The notes: generated from the letters alone by a model not told the origin. A stretch of DNA of 64,000 nt from Isoetes taiwanensis (GCA_021234155.1 JAJEKV010000070.1:4678754-4742753); one strand, 5' to 3'. Shown: positions 1 through 15,164, counted from the stretch's first letter. Made by a program: numbers and translations.

Positions 1-3000
1 TTTTTGCTATAGTAATATGTAGATGAGGTTACCAATCAATTGCCACTTCTAAACGGAAAAATTAGTAGTCAAGAACACATCGTAATGCATGCTGCCAAAT
101 ATCAAGAGAAGCATTATTGGGTAAAACAAACAAGTACAAGTCACTTCTTCCTAGTATATCAATAAAGAGATTTTTGACGCTTAGAAATGAAACTCCCGTG
201 CCATTATCACTTTGTTTTCATTGGGAGAAATTTAACGCCATCATTACTTTGTTTATTGAGAGTCCCTCAAGACCCTCCCTCTACTAAACTGGTGCTCTAA
301 CCAACCTGAAGGCCAAAGCCTAACACTCGCTTTAAACAGTATTATCACTTTCAATTCTCCACTTTCTTTTTAGGTAATTATCTCCCTCAATCCGTCACCC
401 TTGATTAGAAGTCAATGTCTTTTATCCATTGTGGGCCAATTGAGCCTTCCAACTTTGGATTTGATAATCAACACTATAATCACAAGACCCATCCATAGAG
501 TACACGGCTACGCTTTTAAATATGCTTTCACGAGAGTCAACTCGAGACCTCCCCGCTTACTAAACGGGTGCTCTAAACAATCGAAGCCAAAGCTTCAACA
601 CCTCGATTATAACAACATATATCATTCTCACCTCCACTTCCTTTGCACACCGATGAGACTCGAACCCACAATCTCTTGATTGGGAAGTCAAACAGCCTTT
701 ATCCATTAGGCCACCAGAGCCTTGCAATTTTGATTTGATAATCAACAATATAATCACGTAACCAAGCCATATGAGTACGTGATTTTCTTTGTATTATTAC
801 TCTAACCAATTGAGATAGTTGTGTTACTACTAGTAATAAAGGCCACGTCTTATGGGTAAGAGAAAAGATAAACCATAGATGCCGCGAATGAGTAAAGTAT
901 CCAAGATAATTGAATTCCAGTTCAAACATTTCACGCCCGGCCCTTTGCTATATAGCAATATGTAGATGCAGGTCACGAGTCAATTGCCACTTAAACGAAA
1001 AAAAATTAGTAGTGAAGCAACACATCGTAATGTATGTTGTTAAATACGCAAGAGAAGTATTATTGTAAATAAATCCAAGTAATAAGCCACTTTTCCTAGT
1101 ATATCAATAAAGAGATTTGATGCTTTAAAATGAAACTCCTGGGTGTTATCACTTTGTTTTCATTGAGAGTCGAATCAGACTCCTCCCACTTACTAAATCG
1201 GTGTGCTCTAAACTAACCGGAAGCTACAAAGCTTCAACACCCTCAGCTTAAAACGTGCTATTACTTTCACCTCCACCTCTTTCTTTTTGCATACCCCTCG
1301 ATGGGACTCTCAACCCACAATCTCTTTGATTAGAAGTCAAATGTTCTATCCATTAGGCTAATGGTAGAGCTTCCAATCTTGATTTGATAATCAACACTAT
1401 AATCACAAGACTCCATCCATAGGGAGTAAGTAATGCCACGCGACTATGCTTTCGCTGAGTCGAACTTCAAGACCTCCCGCTTACTAAACGGGTGTTCTAA
1501 ACAACCGAAGCACAAAGCTTCAACACCTCTATTATAACAACATATAATACTTTCACTTCCATTTTCTTTTTACCACTCTTTGGGACTCGAACCCTACGTC
1601 CTTGATTAGAAGTTAAAATGCCCATCCATTAGGCTACCAATGGCGAGCCCTTGCAAATTTTGATTTGGATAATCACTGTAATCACATCAATCCATATGGA
1701 GTAATGATCTTCCTTTTTTAATATTACTCAACCAATTGAGATATAAGCCAAAAGTACTACTAGTAGTCAAAGCCAATGCCTTATAAGCAAGAAAAGACAA
1801 ACCATAGATACCGAAATGAGTAGACATCCACAAGATAAATTAATTCCAAATAATCATTCTCATCGTCGATCTCGTTATAGTAATAATATGTAGATGAGGT
1901 CAATGAATAATTGCCACTTAAACTAAAAAAAAATACAGTAGTGAAGAACACATCGAATGCATGTTGCCAAACATCATAGCATTATTGGTAAACAACCAAG
2001 TACAAGTCACTTCTTCCTAGCATATCATAAAGAGATTTACGCTGCCAGAAATGAAACCCCTGCGCCATTATCACTTGCTTTCATTGAGAGTTTTAACCAA
2101 GACCTCCCGCTTACTAACGGGTGTTTCTAAACTAACCGAAGCTACAAAAGCTTAACACTTCGCTTTAAAACAAAATATTATCACTTTCAATTTCTACTCT
2201 CTTTGCGAACACCCCCATGTAACTCGAACCCACAATCTCTTGACTGTATCAAATGCCTTATCCATTAGCCACGAGAGCCTTTGCATTTTGATTTGATAAT
2301 CAACAATATAAATCACGTAAAACCGGGTTATATGAGTAATGATCTTCCTTTAATATTACCCAACCAATTGAGATATAAATAAAAGTTACTACTAGTAGTC
2401 AAAGCCAATGCCTTTATGGTCAAGAAAAGATAAACAATAGATGTCGTGAAATGAGTAGATATCCAAGATAATTAACCCAAACCAATCATTCTCACGTCGT
2501 ATTCTTTGCTATAGCAATATGTAGATGAGGTTACGAATCAATTGCCACTTAAACGGAAAAATTAGCCAAGAACACACGAGAATGCATGCTGCCAAATATC
2601 AAGAGAAGTACTATTGGTAAACAAACAAGTACAAGTCACTTCTTCCTAGCATATCAATAAAGAGATTTTGATGCGCTTAGGTCGAAACTTGCGCCATTAT
2701 CACTTTGCTTTCTCATTGAGAGTCAACGCCATTATTACATCATCACTTCTTTGTTTTCATTGAGAGTTCAACTCAAGACCTCCCTTCATACAAATCCAAG
2801 TGCTCTAACTAATCCAGCTACAAAGCTTCAACAACTTCAGCTTAAAACAAAGTATTATCACTTCGGCCCAATTCTCTTTGCACATTCTCAATCCACAATC
2901 TCGATTAGAAGTCAAATGTTCATCCATTAGGCCATCGAGAGCTCTTCCAACTTTGATTTGATAATCACCATAACGGCCAAGACCCATCCATAGGAGCACA

Positions 3001-3117
3001 CCTGCCACGCTTAAATATGTCACGAGAGTCGAACCCAGACCTCGGCCACCAAAACGGTGCTCTAAACAACCGAAAGTCAACAAAGCTCAACAACTTCAGA
3101 TATAACAATATATATCA
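1..3117 (-). repeat. tRNA-Thr/tRNA-Arg tandem array, block A (noisy)
   Basis: About three units of the 0.9 kb tRNA array found in clean form at 39.8-44.9 kb. Minus-strand tRNA-Arg(UCU) anticodon arms are recognisable near 400, 680, 1330, 1605, 2240 and 2905. Minus-strand tRNA-Thr(AGU) arms lie near 290, 550, 1190, 1480, 2110, 2790 and 3045. Spacer sequence, including the poly-A tract, lies between groups. Almost every copy has small insertions, deletions or substitutions relative to the clean copies, so individual tRNA genes are not called as functional here. The block stops at 3117, where a DNA transposon is inserted, and continues at 9741. Confidence 0.85.
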
Positions 3118-6100
3118 CAGGCCCCCAAAAAAATATTTCCGCTGCTGGTTTTTTTCCTATAGTTTTGCATAAAACCACGAGTAACAGTGCACATTTCACT
3201 TAAAGTGGTGGTTATCGTGTTGAATAACTTCACCAGCTAGCTTACATACCACAATTTTACCTCATCATAGTTCTTAGTCTTTTTGTATTGTTTAATACCT
3301 TTTATTGCTGGCCGCTTACTATGTAATATAGGCTATAAATTTGCTAATGCCTTTGGCTTTCTCATTGTTTGCGATTTTTCTCATGATTTTCATATGAATT
3401 TTCTTATCGAAGAATATAGGTAACTGCCATAATTGTTTTTGCATCAAAATAGTAGCCAACCCTTATTTTTATTACTGCATAAAATCGGCCGATGTTTTCC
3501 CAATGCAATTGGTAATATTTAAGGCAATTGTTATGCCATTTTCTTCATCAAGTTATATACTACTTGTATGGAGCTATCAACCATGGTTTGTTATTTCAAG
3601 GCAAATTGTTATGCATTTTCTTCATCAAGTTATACATTTACTTATTATCAATCCATGGTTTGTTACTGACATTAGCTTCATTCAACATAGCAAAACGTTC
3701 ATTCAACATTCCATTGTTATTTTCAAAGGGAGAAAATACTTGTAGCTTCATTTAAACAAAAGCATTAACAAAATTGATGCACGTTTCAATATTAAAATAT
3801 AGTTATAGCATGGTAATTGATCGTGGATAAGAAGAAATCTTTACATAAATAGATATCACACAGCTCAAAGGCTCGTGATTTGAACCCTGGTGTTACCAGT
3901 TAGCTAAGACAAAGGTCTTGTGGGATTCGGAACCTGGTGTTACCAGTTAGCCAAGACAACTCAGCACTTTACCTCAAGCATACCTAGAGAGACAAACAAT
4001 TGGAACTCTTCAACTTTAGCCGCTTCAAGCAAGGCACTCACCTAAGCTACACATGCAACGTTATCATCACCACACATCTTGGTGTCCAACCCCTGTCTCT
4101 CAAATAAACCATTAATCCATGCACGAAACAGAGGACCAACTATATTATGGTGGCACCATCGCGGGCAATTACTATATGTATAATAAAATCGATGATCAGC
4201 CAATGTGCAGTCTTGAACGGAAAATTAATCAAAAGATGGCTAATGCCTGAGAAGAGATTAGCTTCGCAATATGATAGAAACGGGCAGGGGGGGCGTGCCT
4301 CTTGCCAGCAGCATTGCCACATCTGGCCCTTCAAAGCACGAGAGCCTAAGAGGTTGAGAAATTTCCTGAATTTATATCACTCACAAAAGAAGCATTACTT
4401 TGCAAATCATAAATTAGAAAGCAATAAATAATGTGGCCTCGTAATTTTTGTAAAATGCATAAAATATAATAGACTAAAAATGAACCTTCTGAAGGAACAG
4501 TTTATGAACACGCTTATATTTTCTATAATAGATATATAAATCAAAATTTACTCTAGTATATCTATCGATTAATAAAAGGTCCAACTCATCAACAGTTCAT
4601 TCTAGTTCTAAACATAAGCTGACAGTGACAGACCTGAATAGGAGACTCGAGCACAAATAAATCAGTAAATTAAAGTTTGTAACGAGTCTGCAGCAGTGCA
4701 GCTACAACGCAACACCTTGTCATGTTTGTCATCCTCCTGAAAGCATGACGGTGTATTGAAGATGCCATGTTAAAGCTAAAATGTTGTCACGCAGATCTAA
4801 ATAGCATGCAGGTTCTTATAAGATCAAAACAAAATTCGCAACTGGAAAAAATAAAGCACTATTTATTAATAGTATCTAAAGTAGCTATTACCACATCAGA
4901 AGTAGCCGATTCAAGCCTCAATATGTAAAGCGACTCTCAGAAGTTGATTTGGCTCTGCACAACAGAAAAGCCATCATAATCAGAAACTGCAAGTGCAGAA
5001 ATGGAACTCCATTCACATCCTGCATCAGTCTGGCGAGCTTGAAAAGGGGTATATATATCCCAGTACATTATCCTTACGCTTGGCATCCTCCTTCTGTCCA
5101 TCTTTTTCAGCATCAGCGCCAATTCTTCTGTTTAAACGATATTCACTGCGACCGCCATACCTAGAAACCTTAAAAAATTGAGCAACAATCAACAAATCGA
5201 GCTAAAAGATGTTGGACTCTTACCAAGATCCAAAATACATGCCAAAAAGAAAAAGAATGGCCTTGATGCAAGTGTCCTGGCTCTTCTCAAGCTCCAGAAA
5301 GTGTTTGTAGCTTGCTTGCAAGAAAATGAAGGCGGAGCATTTGGCGATCTGTTTCTTCAGTTTTGTATTCTAGGGTTAGGGATTTTTTGGGCAAGCCGTG
5401 CTTTATATCTAGGTAGCCAAAAAATGAAAAACCATGTGTTCATAGGGTTTCACCATTTTCTTTTCCCCATTTTTTTTTTCCTTGTAGGGTTAAGGGATCT
5501 CTAGGGCAAGCTGTGCTTTATATCGGTATTGTATTAGGTATTGTGGCTATGGCATAACTTGTATTATGGGATTTTGGGCCGATGACAGCCATTTTAAAAA
5601 AAAAGACAATGGTCCAAAGTCAAGATGCTCTAAGAGCATCCTGCCTCCATTTCGAAGTCCTTTACAAGTCATACTCCGCTTGTTTGACTTGGAAACAAAA
5701 TACATGCAACCAGCAATAAAACCATGGCGTATTCTCCAAAGACATCGCTATACCGCAGCAGATCAAATATCAGCCCGAGTCCGGGAATCGAACCCCTGCT
5801 AGTAACCACAGCTGCTCGAAGATAAGAGAGCTCCAACTAATGGAGCCCTTATGCAAGGGGCCAATGCCCATCGAATAAACACCGGCTGTAGTTATAAACA
5901 GAAACAGTGTCCAATTATCACAAACAAATGTCAAATATTTACATTGAAATACCATACAAGCCATATGGGCAGAAATAGTTCGATCACAACAACATATAAG
6001 TTCATCACACATAACCGTATAACTGCATGCAAGTTCAACACAAAGCTTCTCAATTCCCTCGGGTCGGGCCCAGAGCTAGCATGCCCGATGAGTCGACTGT

Positions 6101-9100
6101 CGGGCGATCTCCGTGGTCGAGAGCTCCTCGCTAAGCCTATGTGGTGAGCGCAACACATGCACCATCTCAAGACACCAAGACGGGTCCCATTGCACAGCCA
6201 GAGCAAGGCAGACTTATAGCAACATAGAAGCTCCTATCTCGCTTCTCAGATCCTCAATGAGGTCACAACTCGCGGCGCCCGCATCAACCTCAAGACAATG
6301 TTGAATAAGCAAATCTCAGTTAGTGAAGACTTCTACTGAGGATAAGTACAAGTGTTTGATGAGAATCATCAATGGTAGAACTCGATATCGTGACCAATAC
6401 TAACAACCATGTGGGTCTCATCCATGGTGTCGCCATTTCCATCCATTTCCTCGGCTAAAGACCCCGCATAAACTGCATCAAATCCATAAAACCGTAGAAT
6501 GAACATACAGAGTAAATACAAAAGACTATACACCGTGACAAGAAGGAACTACAAGGAAAGAAATCAACCCACCGCGATGAGGGTCCGTACACAGTATATA
6601 GTCCGTGACCAACATCGTGGACATCCCACGTAGCCAAAGGTTCTCTCATGCGTATCCTCAAACTTTGAGTCTGCTCACCGGAATGGCATCATCCCAATAG
6701 CGCCTTCTCTACTCGTGCCCATTCCTCTCAACAACAGAACAAACCCCGAAGGATAAACCAAAGATAATAGTTCTATGTCAAGGTGCACCAGCCAGGATTA
6801 AGCAACACTCCATGCCGCCTGCACTCCGTTCATTCACATAAGGTAATTATGAGGAATAATCCAAGAACCGCTTAATGTGTATTTTCCACCTCAACATCCC
6901 GCACAAAGTAAAGGTCGCTCGTGACAGTCTACGACCCCATGATACATCACGAATGGCATGCCTTATTTAAAAAGATTCCTATTATCCAAGACACAACCCT
7001 TTAGTATCACCCGCACCCACCTTAAATAAAGATCCTTACCTTTTCAATCATAGATTCAAGAGATATTGTGCATATGACAACTATAGTGAACTTTTCCAAA
7101 ATCTTTCATACAATATCCTACCATCTCTACAAAACAATGCACTTATTATTTTCAAAGCTTTGCAGACTCAACACCACGCCAACAGCTTGGGAGACCAAAT
7201 TGAAGTCTTTTTTAGCATCATTCAAGGCCTTAGGACTCCGAATCGACCTCCTCAAAACACCCCCGAACATGTAAGATCGCCCGAGGAGCCCTTCTGAAGG
7301 CTAATGCCTCGCTAGGACATTTGAGTCACAAAATCGATACAAGGGCATCATAGAAAGATTTGGGAACATCTTGTCCAAAGGCCTAAAGTAACAGAACATC
7401 AATTGAATCCCCTGCCAGTATCCTGCAAAGGGATAGAATGCCACTGCGGCAGATGAGCAGGCCATAGAGGCCATCGAACCAGAGTGAAGATTTGCATGCC
7501 CAAATTTCTCGCTCCCTCCCGGCCTCCTTCTTAAAGACATCCTGCCAAATGTAATCGAAAGAGGTAAACATATGCATTGTGCGCGCTAACTTCACCGGGC
7601 AGGGAAGACGTAAATCGAAATCAGAAGCCTCGCAGAAGATAAGCCAACATGCCGATCCTTTCCGCCCATCCTCCCACGAGCAGCTTAAGGTTGAGCTCGA
7701 AGGACGCCGCCTCCCGACTCCTAGGAAAAATGGATCCGTATGTCAAGAAATCCTCGCCTTTCTATGGTATTCATACTATTTTGTATAATGAATACCAATT
7801 TCTATTAAATCCTTAATAAATCATATGTTACAAAATACCAAATTTGATTGTTGCAAGATTACAAGATTATATCTAGGTAGCCCAAAATTTTTAAAACCAA
7901 ATTGCCAGGAGGTTTCACCATTTTCACTCCGACATTACATCGGGTGCTGAATTGCAAAATTTGTTGACATGCCAACAAATCTTAACATGGAGATTTGTCA
8001 CCAGGGACTTCAAGTGAGTGCACATGTCAGCATCAAAATCAACTTGGGCATGACCATCAATTTGAAGTCGCACACCCTTTTGCTAGGCTCGTGGGATTTC
8101 GCAATGCCCACCTCTATGTCCGATGTACTTAAAATTTTTGAATCGATAACACCAAATTTTGGCAAATAATACCATTTAAGTGTAGCTTTAAAAATGATTT
8201 CTAGCACCCTTAGTCACCATATACCATGAAAACGGAGTTTAGTATATTCTCGATTTACTCTAGGGCATGTCATATTGTTTCTAATCACTCATGCTATGGA
8301 AAATAATTTAGGTTGCTCAAGGGTGTATCCTACTTTGTGGGGAGTGGTTGCACAGATAAAGAAAGCTTAAGATAGATCATGGTCGTAGATTTGTTGACTT
8401 AAGGGTCATCATCAACCCGCTTCTTCGTGTTCTCAAGTGAACATAGAGCTCGAAGGGGAAAGAAAGGCATATATGTGAGAAATGTCCGCAAATTGAGAAG
8501 GAATTTAGAGGTTTGATATGATTCTTGGATGTTGCTCTTGATTGAGCTTAGCTAGATTGTTGATTTAAAGACTTATTATTAGAAGAAGTATATGTATTAT
8601 ACAAGAGGCTCTAAACCCGCCAAGAGTCTGCTCTTGGCTTTTCCCTAATTCGATCAAAGGTTAGAATTGCTTTCCTTCCATACTTTACCGCTTAATCTTG
8701 TTGCTGTACTTTTTACATTGTTTTTATCTGCTTACAAAAGTTCGGCTAACTCTCTCGATATGATTCGGCTACATGACTGAGTAATCATTTCTTCGCTTCT
8801 TTGTTGCTCAATTTGCTTTTCTTTATATGATTCCTTTTACTAATCATGCGACGTTGCATGCTAGATTGCCAAGAATCTTCCATGTGTCTTCCTATCCAAC
8901 CTAGTTAGACGCGGTCTTCCTCGCTCAACCTAGTCGATTTAGCTTTTGAAAACCATCGATTGTCATGTGTTATTGTGTGTAAAAAGAAATAATCTAAGAT
9001 TTCCTTCTTATCATGCCATCATTCCTTATTAGTTCATTGATTAGATTGGTGACCTGCATGGGTTTAGGACCGGGGTTTAATGCTTGTTACTCAATTGGTC

Positions 9101-9740
9101 TTGTCTAGAAGTAAATCTTTGGGCATGATTATTGGTGAGATTTACCTAGCAATATTGTGAACGCCTTAGTTCGGTGTTGTAGTCTAGAGATAAGTTTTTC
9201 TTCATAGCTACTACGAATGCCGAAAGGGGTATAATCATTTTGTCTAGAAGGTTTGGTTATTCCATATATCCTAATTGTTAGATAATTGCTCATAAATCAT
9301 TTCAACTAATGATATCTCTAGCACATTACTACTAAATCTATGCTCCAAATACAATCAATCTTGATAATCAAATGTACAAAAAATTTTAAGGGCAATCACT
9401 ACCTTGTTTCAATGAAGGATGTCATACTTGAAAAAATGTTGGCATTTGCCACTATAGAGAATGGTGCCCTACTGCATTTTAGGGTAAATCAATAGGTGGT
9501 TTTAACAACCCATTACTATTAGTAATCATCTCGCTACATAAAACTCTCTCTCGTAAACCATAATTAGTTTTTACAAACTGCTATAGATCCGATAATCAAC
9601 ATTGATAACCATGTCAAAAACACTATGTTTTGACAAACCACTATGGCGAGAAGTTTTCTATCAACAATTCATGTAAAAACCACATATATCATGGTTTTTT
9701 ATGATCTAACGTTAAATATGTTAGTTCATTTTGGGCCTCG
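3118..9740. mobile_element. TIR-type DNA transposon, superfamily unassigned
   Basis: This 6.6 kb stretch interrupts the tRNA array. Its ends form a short imperfect inverted repeat: left CAGGCCCCCAAAA, right TTTTGGGCCTCG, where the last bases may be a misread CTG. TATCA flanks it on both sides (3113-3117 and 9741-9745), and removing it restores the array. The CAGG ends recall hAT elements, but the direct repeat is 5 bp rather than 8 and I see no transposase. Internal sequence is mostly AT-rich with short ORFs. GC-richer stretches lie near 6050-6300 and 7280-7720; the latter has short minus-strand frames that may be captured or decayed exons. No product recognised. Confidence 0.55.
3883..3958. 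repeat. short tandem duplication, tRNA-like on the minus strand
   Basis: A segment containing GGTGTTACCAGTTAGC is present twice about 48 bp apart inside the TIR element. The minus strand reads like a degenerate tRNA or SINE, with GGTTCAAATC and GGTTCCGAATCCC resembling the Pol III B box. No complete cloverleaf could be drawn, so this is only a repeat with a possible tRNA-related origin. Confidence 0.35.
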
Positions 9741-12700
9741 TATCACTTTCACCTCCACTTTTGCACACTGGCGGGATCAACCCACAATCTCTTTGATTAG
9801 AAGTCAAATGCCTTATCCATTAGGGCCACGAGCCTTGCAATTTTGATTTGATAATCAACAATATAATCACAGTAACCAAGCCATGAGTACGCATCTTCTT
9901 TTAATAATACCTAAATTCAATTGAGATATAAGCCAAAAGTTACTACTAGTAGTCAGTTTACGCCTTATGGGCAAGAAAAGATAAACGATAAATACGAATG
10001 ATTAGATATCTAAGATAATTGAATCTAAACAATCATTCTGCCAATATCTGCCCCTTGCTATAGCAATATGTAGATGAGGTCACGAGTCAATTGCCACTTA
10101 AACGAAAAAAAAAATTAAGTAGGGGCAAGAATACATCGTAATGCATGTTGCCAAACATAAAGAGAAGCATTATTGGTGCAACCAAGTACAAGTCACTTTC
10201 TTCCTAGTATATCAATAAAGAGATTTGATGCTGCTTAGAATGAAACCCCTGCGGTGCCATTATCACTTTGCTTTCATTGAGAGTCGAACCAAGACCTCCC
10301 GCTACTAAATGGGTGCTCTAACCCAACTAAGCTACAAAAGCTTCCAACACCCCGCCTAAAACAGCATTATCACTTTCACCTCCACTTTCTTTTTGAACAC
10401 TGGCTGGGACTCAACCCACAATCTCTTGATTAGAAGTCAATGCTCATCCATTAGGCCACGAGAGCCTTCCAACTTTGATTTGATAATCAAGACTATAATC
10501 ACAAGACCTATCCATAGGAGTACACGGCCAAGGCTTTTAAATATGCTTTCACGAGTAATCCCCGAGACCTCCCGCCTTTACTAAACGGGTGCTCTAAACA
10601 ACAACTCGAGTCACCAAAGCTTCAACACCCTCGTGATTATAACAACATATACTTTCACCTCCACTTTTTGCACACCTCGATGGGACTCAACCCACAATCT
10701 CTTTGATTAGAAGTCAAATGCCTTATCCATTAGGGCCTACTAGAGCTCTCGTAATTGATTTGATAATCAACAATATAATCACAGTAACCAAGCCATATGA
10801 GTACGCATCTTCCTTTAATATTACCTAACCAATTGAGATATAAGCCAAAAAGTTACGCCTTATGGGCAAGAAAAGATAAACTTATAGATGACGTAAAGCG
10901 AGTAGATATCCAAGGTAATTGGAAAATAAACAATCATTCCTTTACCGCCGGTCTCTTGCTGCGTAATATGTAGATGAGGTCACGAGTCAACGCCACTTAA
11001 ACGAAAAAAAAAAAAAAAAAATTAGTAGTAAGAACACATCGTGAATGCATGTTGCCAAATATCAAGAGAAGCATTACCGTAAAACAACCAAGCATGGTGT
11101 CACTTCTTCCAGTATATCAATAAAGAGATTTGATGCGCGAAATGAAACTCCTTGCAAGCTATTATCACTTTGCTTTCATTGAGAGTCGAACTCAAGACCT
11201 CCCGCTTACTAAACGGTGCTCTAACTGAATCGAAATACGAAAGCCTAACACCTTAGTTTAAAACAAAGTATTATCACTTTCATCTCCACTTTTTGCACAC
11301 TCGATGGGACTCCGAACCCACAATCACTTGATTAGAAGTCAAATGCCTTATCCATTAGGCCACGTAGAGCCTTCCAACTTTGATTTGATAATCAACACTA
11401 TAATCACAAGACTCCATCCATAGAGTACACGTACACAAGCGAATATGCTTACCGAGTCGAACCGAGACCTCCTGCTTACTAAACGGGTGCTCTAAACAAT
11501 GAAAGCTAACAAAGCTCAACACCTCAAATTATAACAACATATATCACTTTCTACCTCCACTTTCTTTTGCACACTCGATGGACCGAACCCACAATCTCTT
11601 GATTAGAAGTCAAATGCCTTATCCATTAGGCCACGAGAGCCTTGCAATTTGATTTGACAATCAACAATATAATCATGGTAACCAAGCCATAAGAGTACGT
11701 GATCTAATTGAGATATAAGCCAAAGTTAATACTATAGTCAAAGCCGCCTTATGGGCAAGAAAAGATAAACGAGTAGATGCCGTGAATGAGTAAATATCCA
11801 AGATAATTGAATCTAAAACAATCATTCTCACGCTTGGCCTCTTTGCTATAGAAATATGTAGATGAGGTCACGAATAATCGCCACTTAAACTAAAGGTAAA
11901 AAAAAAAAAATTAGTAGTGAAGAACACATCGTAATGCATGCTGCCAAATATAAAGAGAAGCATTATTGGGTAAAACAACTACATAAGTCACTTCTTCCCA
12001 GTATCAATAAAGAGATTTGATGCTTTTAAATGAAACTCCTGCGGTGCCATTATCACTTTGCTTTCATTGAGAGTCGAATCAAGACTTGCCTCTTACTAAA
12101 ACGGGTGCTCTAACCAAACTTAGCTACAAAAGCTCTTTTCAACACCCTTTAAAACAAAGTTATTACTTTCACCTCCACTTTCTTTTGCACACCTCGATGG
12201 GACTCGAACACACAACTTGATTAGAAGTCAAATGCCTTATCGAATAGGGCCACGAGCTTCCAACTTTGATTTGATAATCAACATTATAATCACAAGACCC
12301 ATCCCCTTGGTGGAGTACACGGCCACGCTTAAATATGCTTTCACGAGATTCAACTCAAGACCTCCCACACAAACGTGCTCAACCAACCGAGCTACAAAAG
12401 CTTCAACACCTCCCGCTAAAACAAAGTTAATATCACCTCCACTTTCTTTTTTGCACACTCGATGGGACTCGAACCCACAATCTCTTGATTAGAATAATTG
12501 CCTTATCCATTAGGCCACAAGAGCCTTCCAACTTGATTTTGATAATCAACAATTATAATCACAAGACCTATCCATAGGAGTACACGGCATGCTTAATTAT
12601 GCTTTCACGAGAGTCGAACTCAAGACCTCCCGCTTACTAAATCTAAACAATCGAGCTACCAAAGCTTCAACACCTCAAATTATAACAACACATATCACTT

Positions 12701-15144
12701 TCAATTTCCACTTTCTTTTTGCACACTGCTGGGACTCGGGAACCCACAATCCTCGATTAGAAGTCAAATGCCTTTATCCATTAGGGCCACTTAGAGCCTT
12801 GCACCTTTAATTTGATAATCACAATGTAACTGCTGCAATCAAGCCATATGAGTAACGCATCTTCCTTTTAATATTACCTAACCAATTGAGATATAAGCCA
12901 AAAGTTACTACTAGTAGTCAAAGCCACGCCTATGGGCAAGAAAAGATAAACGTATAGATGACGAAATGAGTATAGATATCCAAGATAATTGAAATAAACA
13001 ATCATTCTCACGCCGGTCTCTTGCTGGCAATATGTAGATGAGGTCACGAGTCAATTCGCCACTTAAACGAAAAAAAAAATTAGTAGAAGAACACATCGTA
13101 ATGCATGTTGCCAAATATCAAGAGAAGTATTACCGCGCAAAACAACCCAAGCATGTGTCACTTCTTCCTGGTGATATCAATAAAGAGATTTGATGCGCTT
13201 AGAAATGAAACCTTTGCAAGCCATTATCACTTTGCTTTCATTGAGAGAGTCGAACTCAAGACCTCCCGCTTACTAAATCCGTGTTCTAACCAACTGAGCT
13301 ACGGAAGCTTCAACACCTTAGTTTAAAACAGCATTATCACTTTCATCTCCACTTTCTTTGCACACCGATGGGGACTCGAACCCACAATCACTTGATTAGA
13401 AGTCAAATGCTCATCCATTAGGCCACGAGAGCCTTCCAACTTTGATTTGATAATCAACACTATAATCACAAGACTCATCCAGGAGTACATCACACGCTTA
13501 AATACAAGCCACGAGAGTTCTAACTCGACATCCCGCTTACTAAACGGGTGCTCTAAACAACTCGAGCTACCAAAGCTTCAACACCTCAATTATAACAACA
13601 TATCACTTTCACTTCCACTTTTGCACACTTAGGGGACCTCCGAACCTACACCCTGATTAGAAGTCAAATGCCTTATCCATTAGGGCCACTTAGAGCTCTT
13701 GCAATTTTGATTTCCAGATAATCAACAATATAATCACAGTAACCGCCATATGAGCACGCATCTTCCTTTAATATTACCTAACCAATTGAGATATAAGCCA
13801 AAAGTTACTATTATAGTCAGCCACGCCTTAGGCAAGATAAACGGTGATGCCGAAATGAGGCAAATATCCAAGATAATTGAATCCAAAACAATCATTCTCA
13901 TTGTCCTTGCTATAGCAATATGTAGATGAGGTCACGAGTCAATTGCCACTTAAACGAAAAAAAAAAAAATAGGGTAGTGAAGAACACATCAAATGCATAC
14001 AAATATAAAGAGAAGCATTATTGGGTAAAACAACCACACAAGTCACTTTCTTCCTAGTATATCAATGGAAGAGATTTGATGCGCTTAAAATGAAACTCCT
14101 TGTGCCATTATCACTTTGCTTTCATTGAGTTTAACCCAAGACCTCCCACTCTACTAAACGGGTGTGCTCTAAACTAACTGAGCTACAAAAGCTTCCAACA
14201 CTCGCTTAAAACAAAGTTATTATCACCCACTTTTTTTGCACCTCGATGGGACTCGAACACACAATCTCTTGATTAGAAGTCAAATGCCTTATCGATTAGG
14301 CCACGAGAGCCTTCCAACTTTTTATTTGATAATCAACATTATAATCACGTAACCAAATATGAGCACGCATCTTCTTTATTATTACCTAACCAATTGAGAT
14401 ATAAGCCAAAAGTTACTACTTAGTAGTCAAAGCCACGCCTTATGGGCAAGAAAGATAAACGAGACGTCGTAAATGAGTAGATATCCAAGATAATTGAATC
14501 TAAACAGCCATTCTCATCGCTTGGCCTCTTGCTATGGCAATATGTATGAGGTCACGAAATAATTGCCACTTAAACAAAAAAAATTAGTAGTGAAGAACAC
14601 ATCAGAATGCATGTTGCCAAATATCAAGAGAAGCATTGGGTAAAAACAACCAAGCATGTGTCACTTCTTCCCAGTATATCATCAAAGAGATTTGATGCTT
14701 AGAAATGAACCCTTGCAAGCCATTATCACTTTGCTTTCATTGAGTCGAACTCAAGACCCTCCCCGCTTACTAAATCCGTGCCTAAATCCGAGCTTACAAA
14801 AGCTTCAAACACCTTTAGTTTAAAACAAAGTATTATCACTTTCATCTCCACTTTCTTTTGCACACTTATGGGATTCAACCCACAATCACTTGATTAGAAG
14901 TCAAATGCCTTATTCATTAGGGCCACGGTGAGCCTTCCCAACTTTGATTTGATAATCAACACTATAATCACAAGACTCCGTCTATAGGAGTAATACTTGG
15001 CCGAGTCGAACTCGAGACCTCCCGCTACCAAATGTGTGCCTAAAACAATCGAGCTACCAAAGCTCAACACCTCAAATTATAACAACATATATCAGCCACT
15101 CCACTTCTTTTTGCACACTGGATGGGACTCCGAACCTGGCCAAT
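9741..15144 (-). repeat. tRNA-Thr/tRNA-Arg tandem array, block B (noisy)
   Basis: About six array units. Minus-strand tRNA-Arg(UCU) arms lie near 9790, 10430, 10700, 11330, 11605, 12220, 12485, 12750, 13390, 13655, 14270 and 14890, with a last gene cut at 15144. Minus-strand tRNA-Thr(AGU) arms lie near 10295, 10570, 11205, 11470, 12085, 12360, 12630, 13265, 13530, 14145, 14755 and 15020. Spacers carry the poly-A tract near 10110, 11010, 11890, 13070, 13960 and 14575. The copies are indel-rich. The CACTA element at 15145 is inserted inside the last tRNA-Arg gene. Confidence 0.85.
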
Positions 15145-15164
15145 CACTACAAGAGGAAGGGGGT

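Noticed and set aside
5770..5830. A tRNA gene on the minus strand (GGTTCGATTCCCGGACTC)
   Set aside because: Only a T-arm-like segment is present; no matching acceptor, D arm or anticodon arm upstream.
1..15144. CRISPR-like or simple satellite interpretation of the regular repeats
   Set aside because: The repeated parts fold as tRNAs with anticodons and Pol III boxes, the period is 0.9 kb, and there are no short unique spacers.
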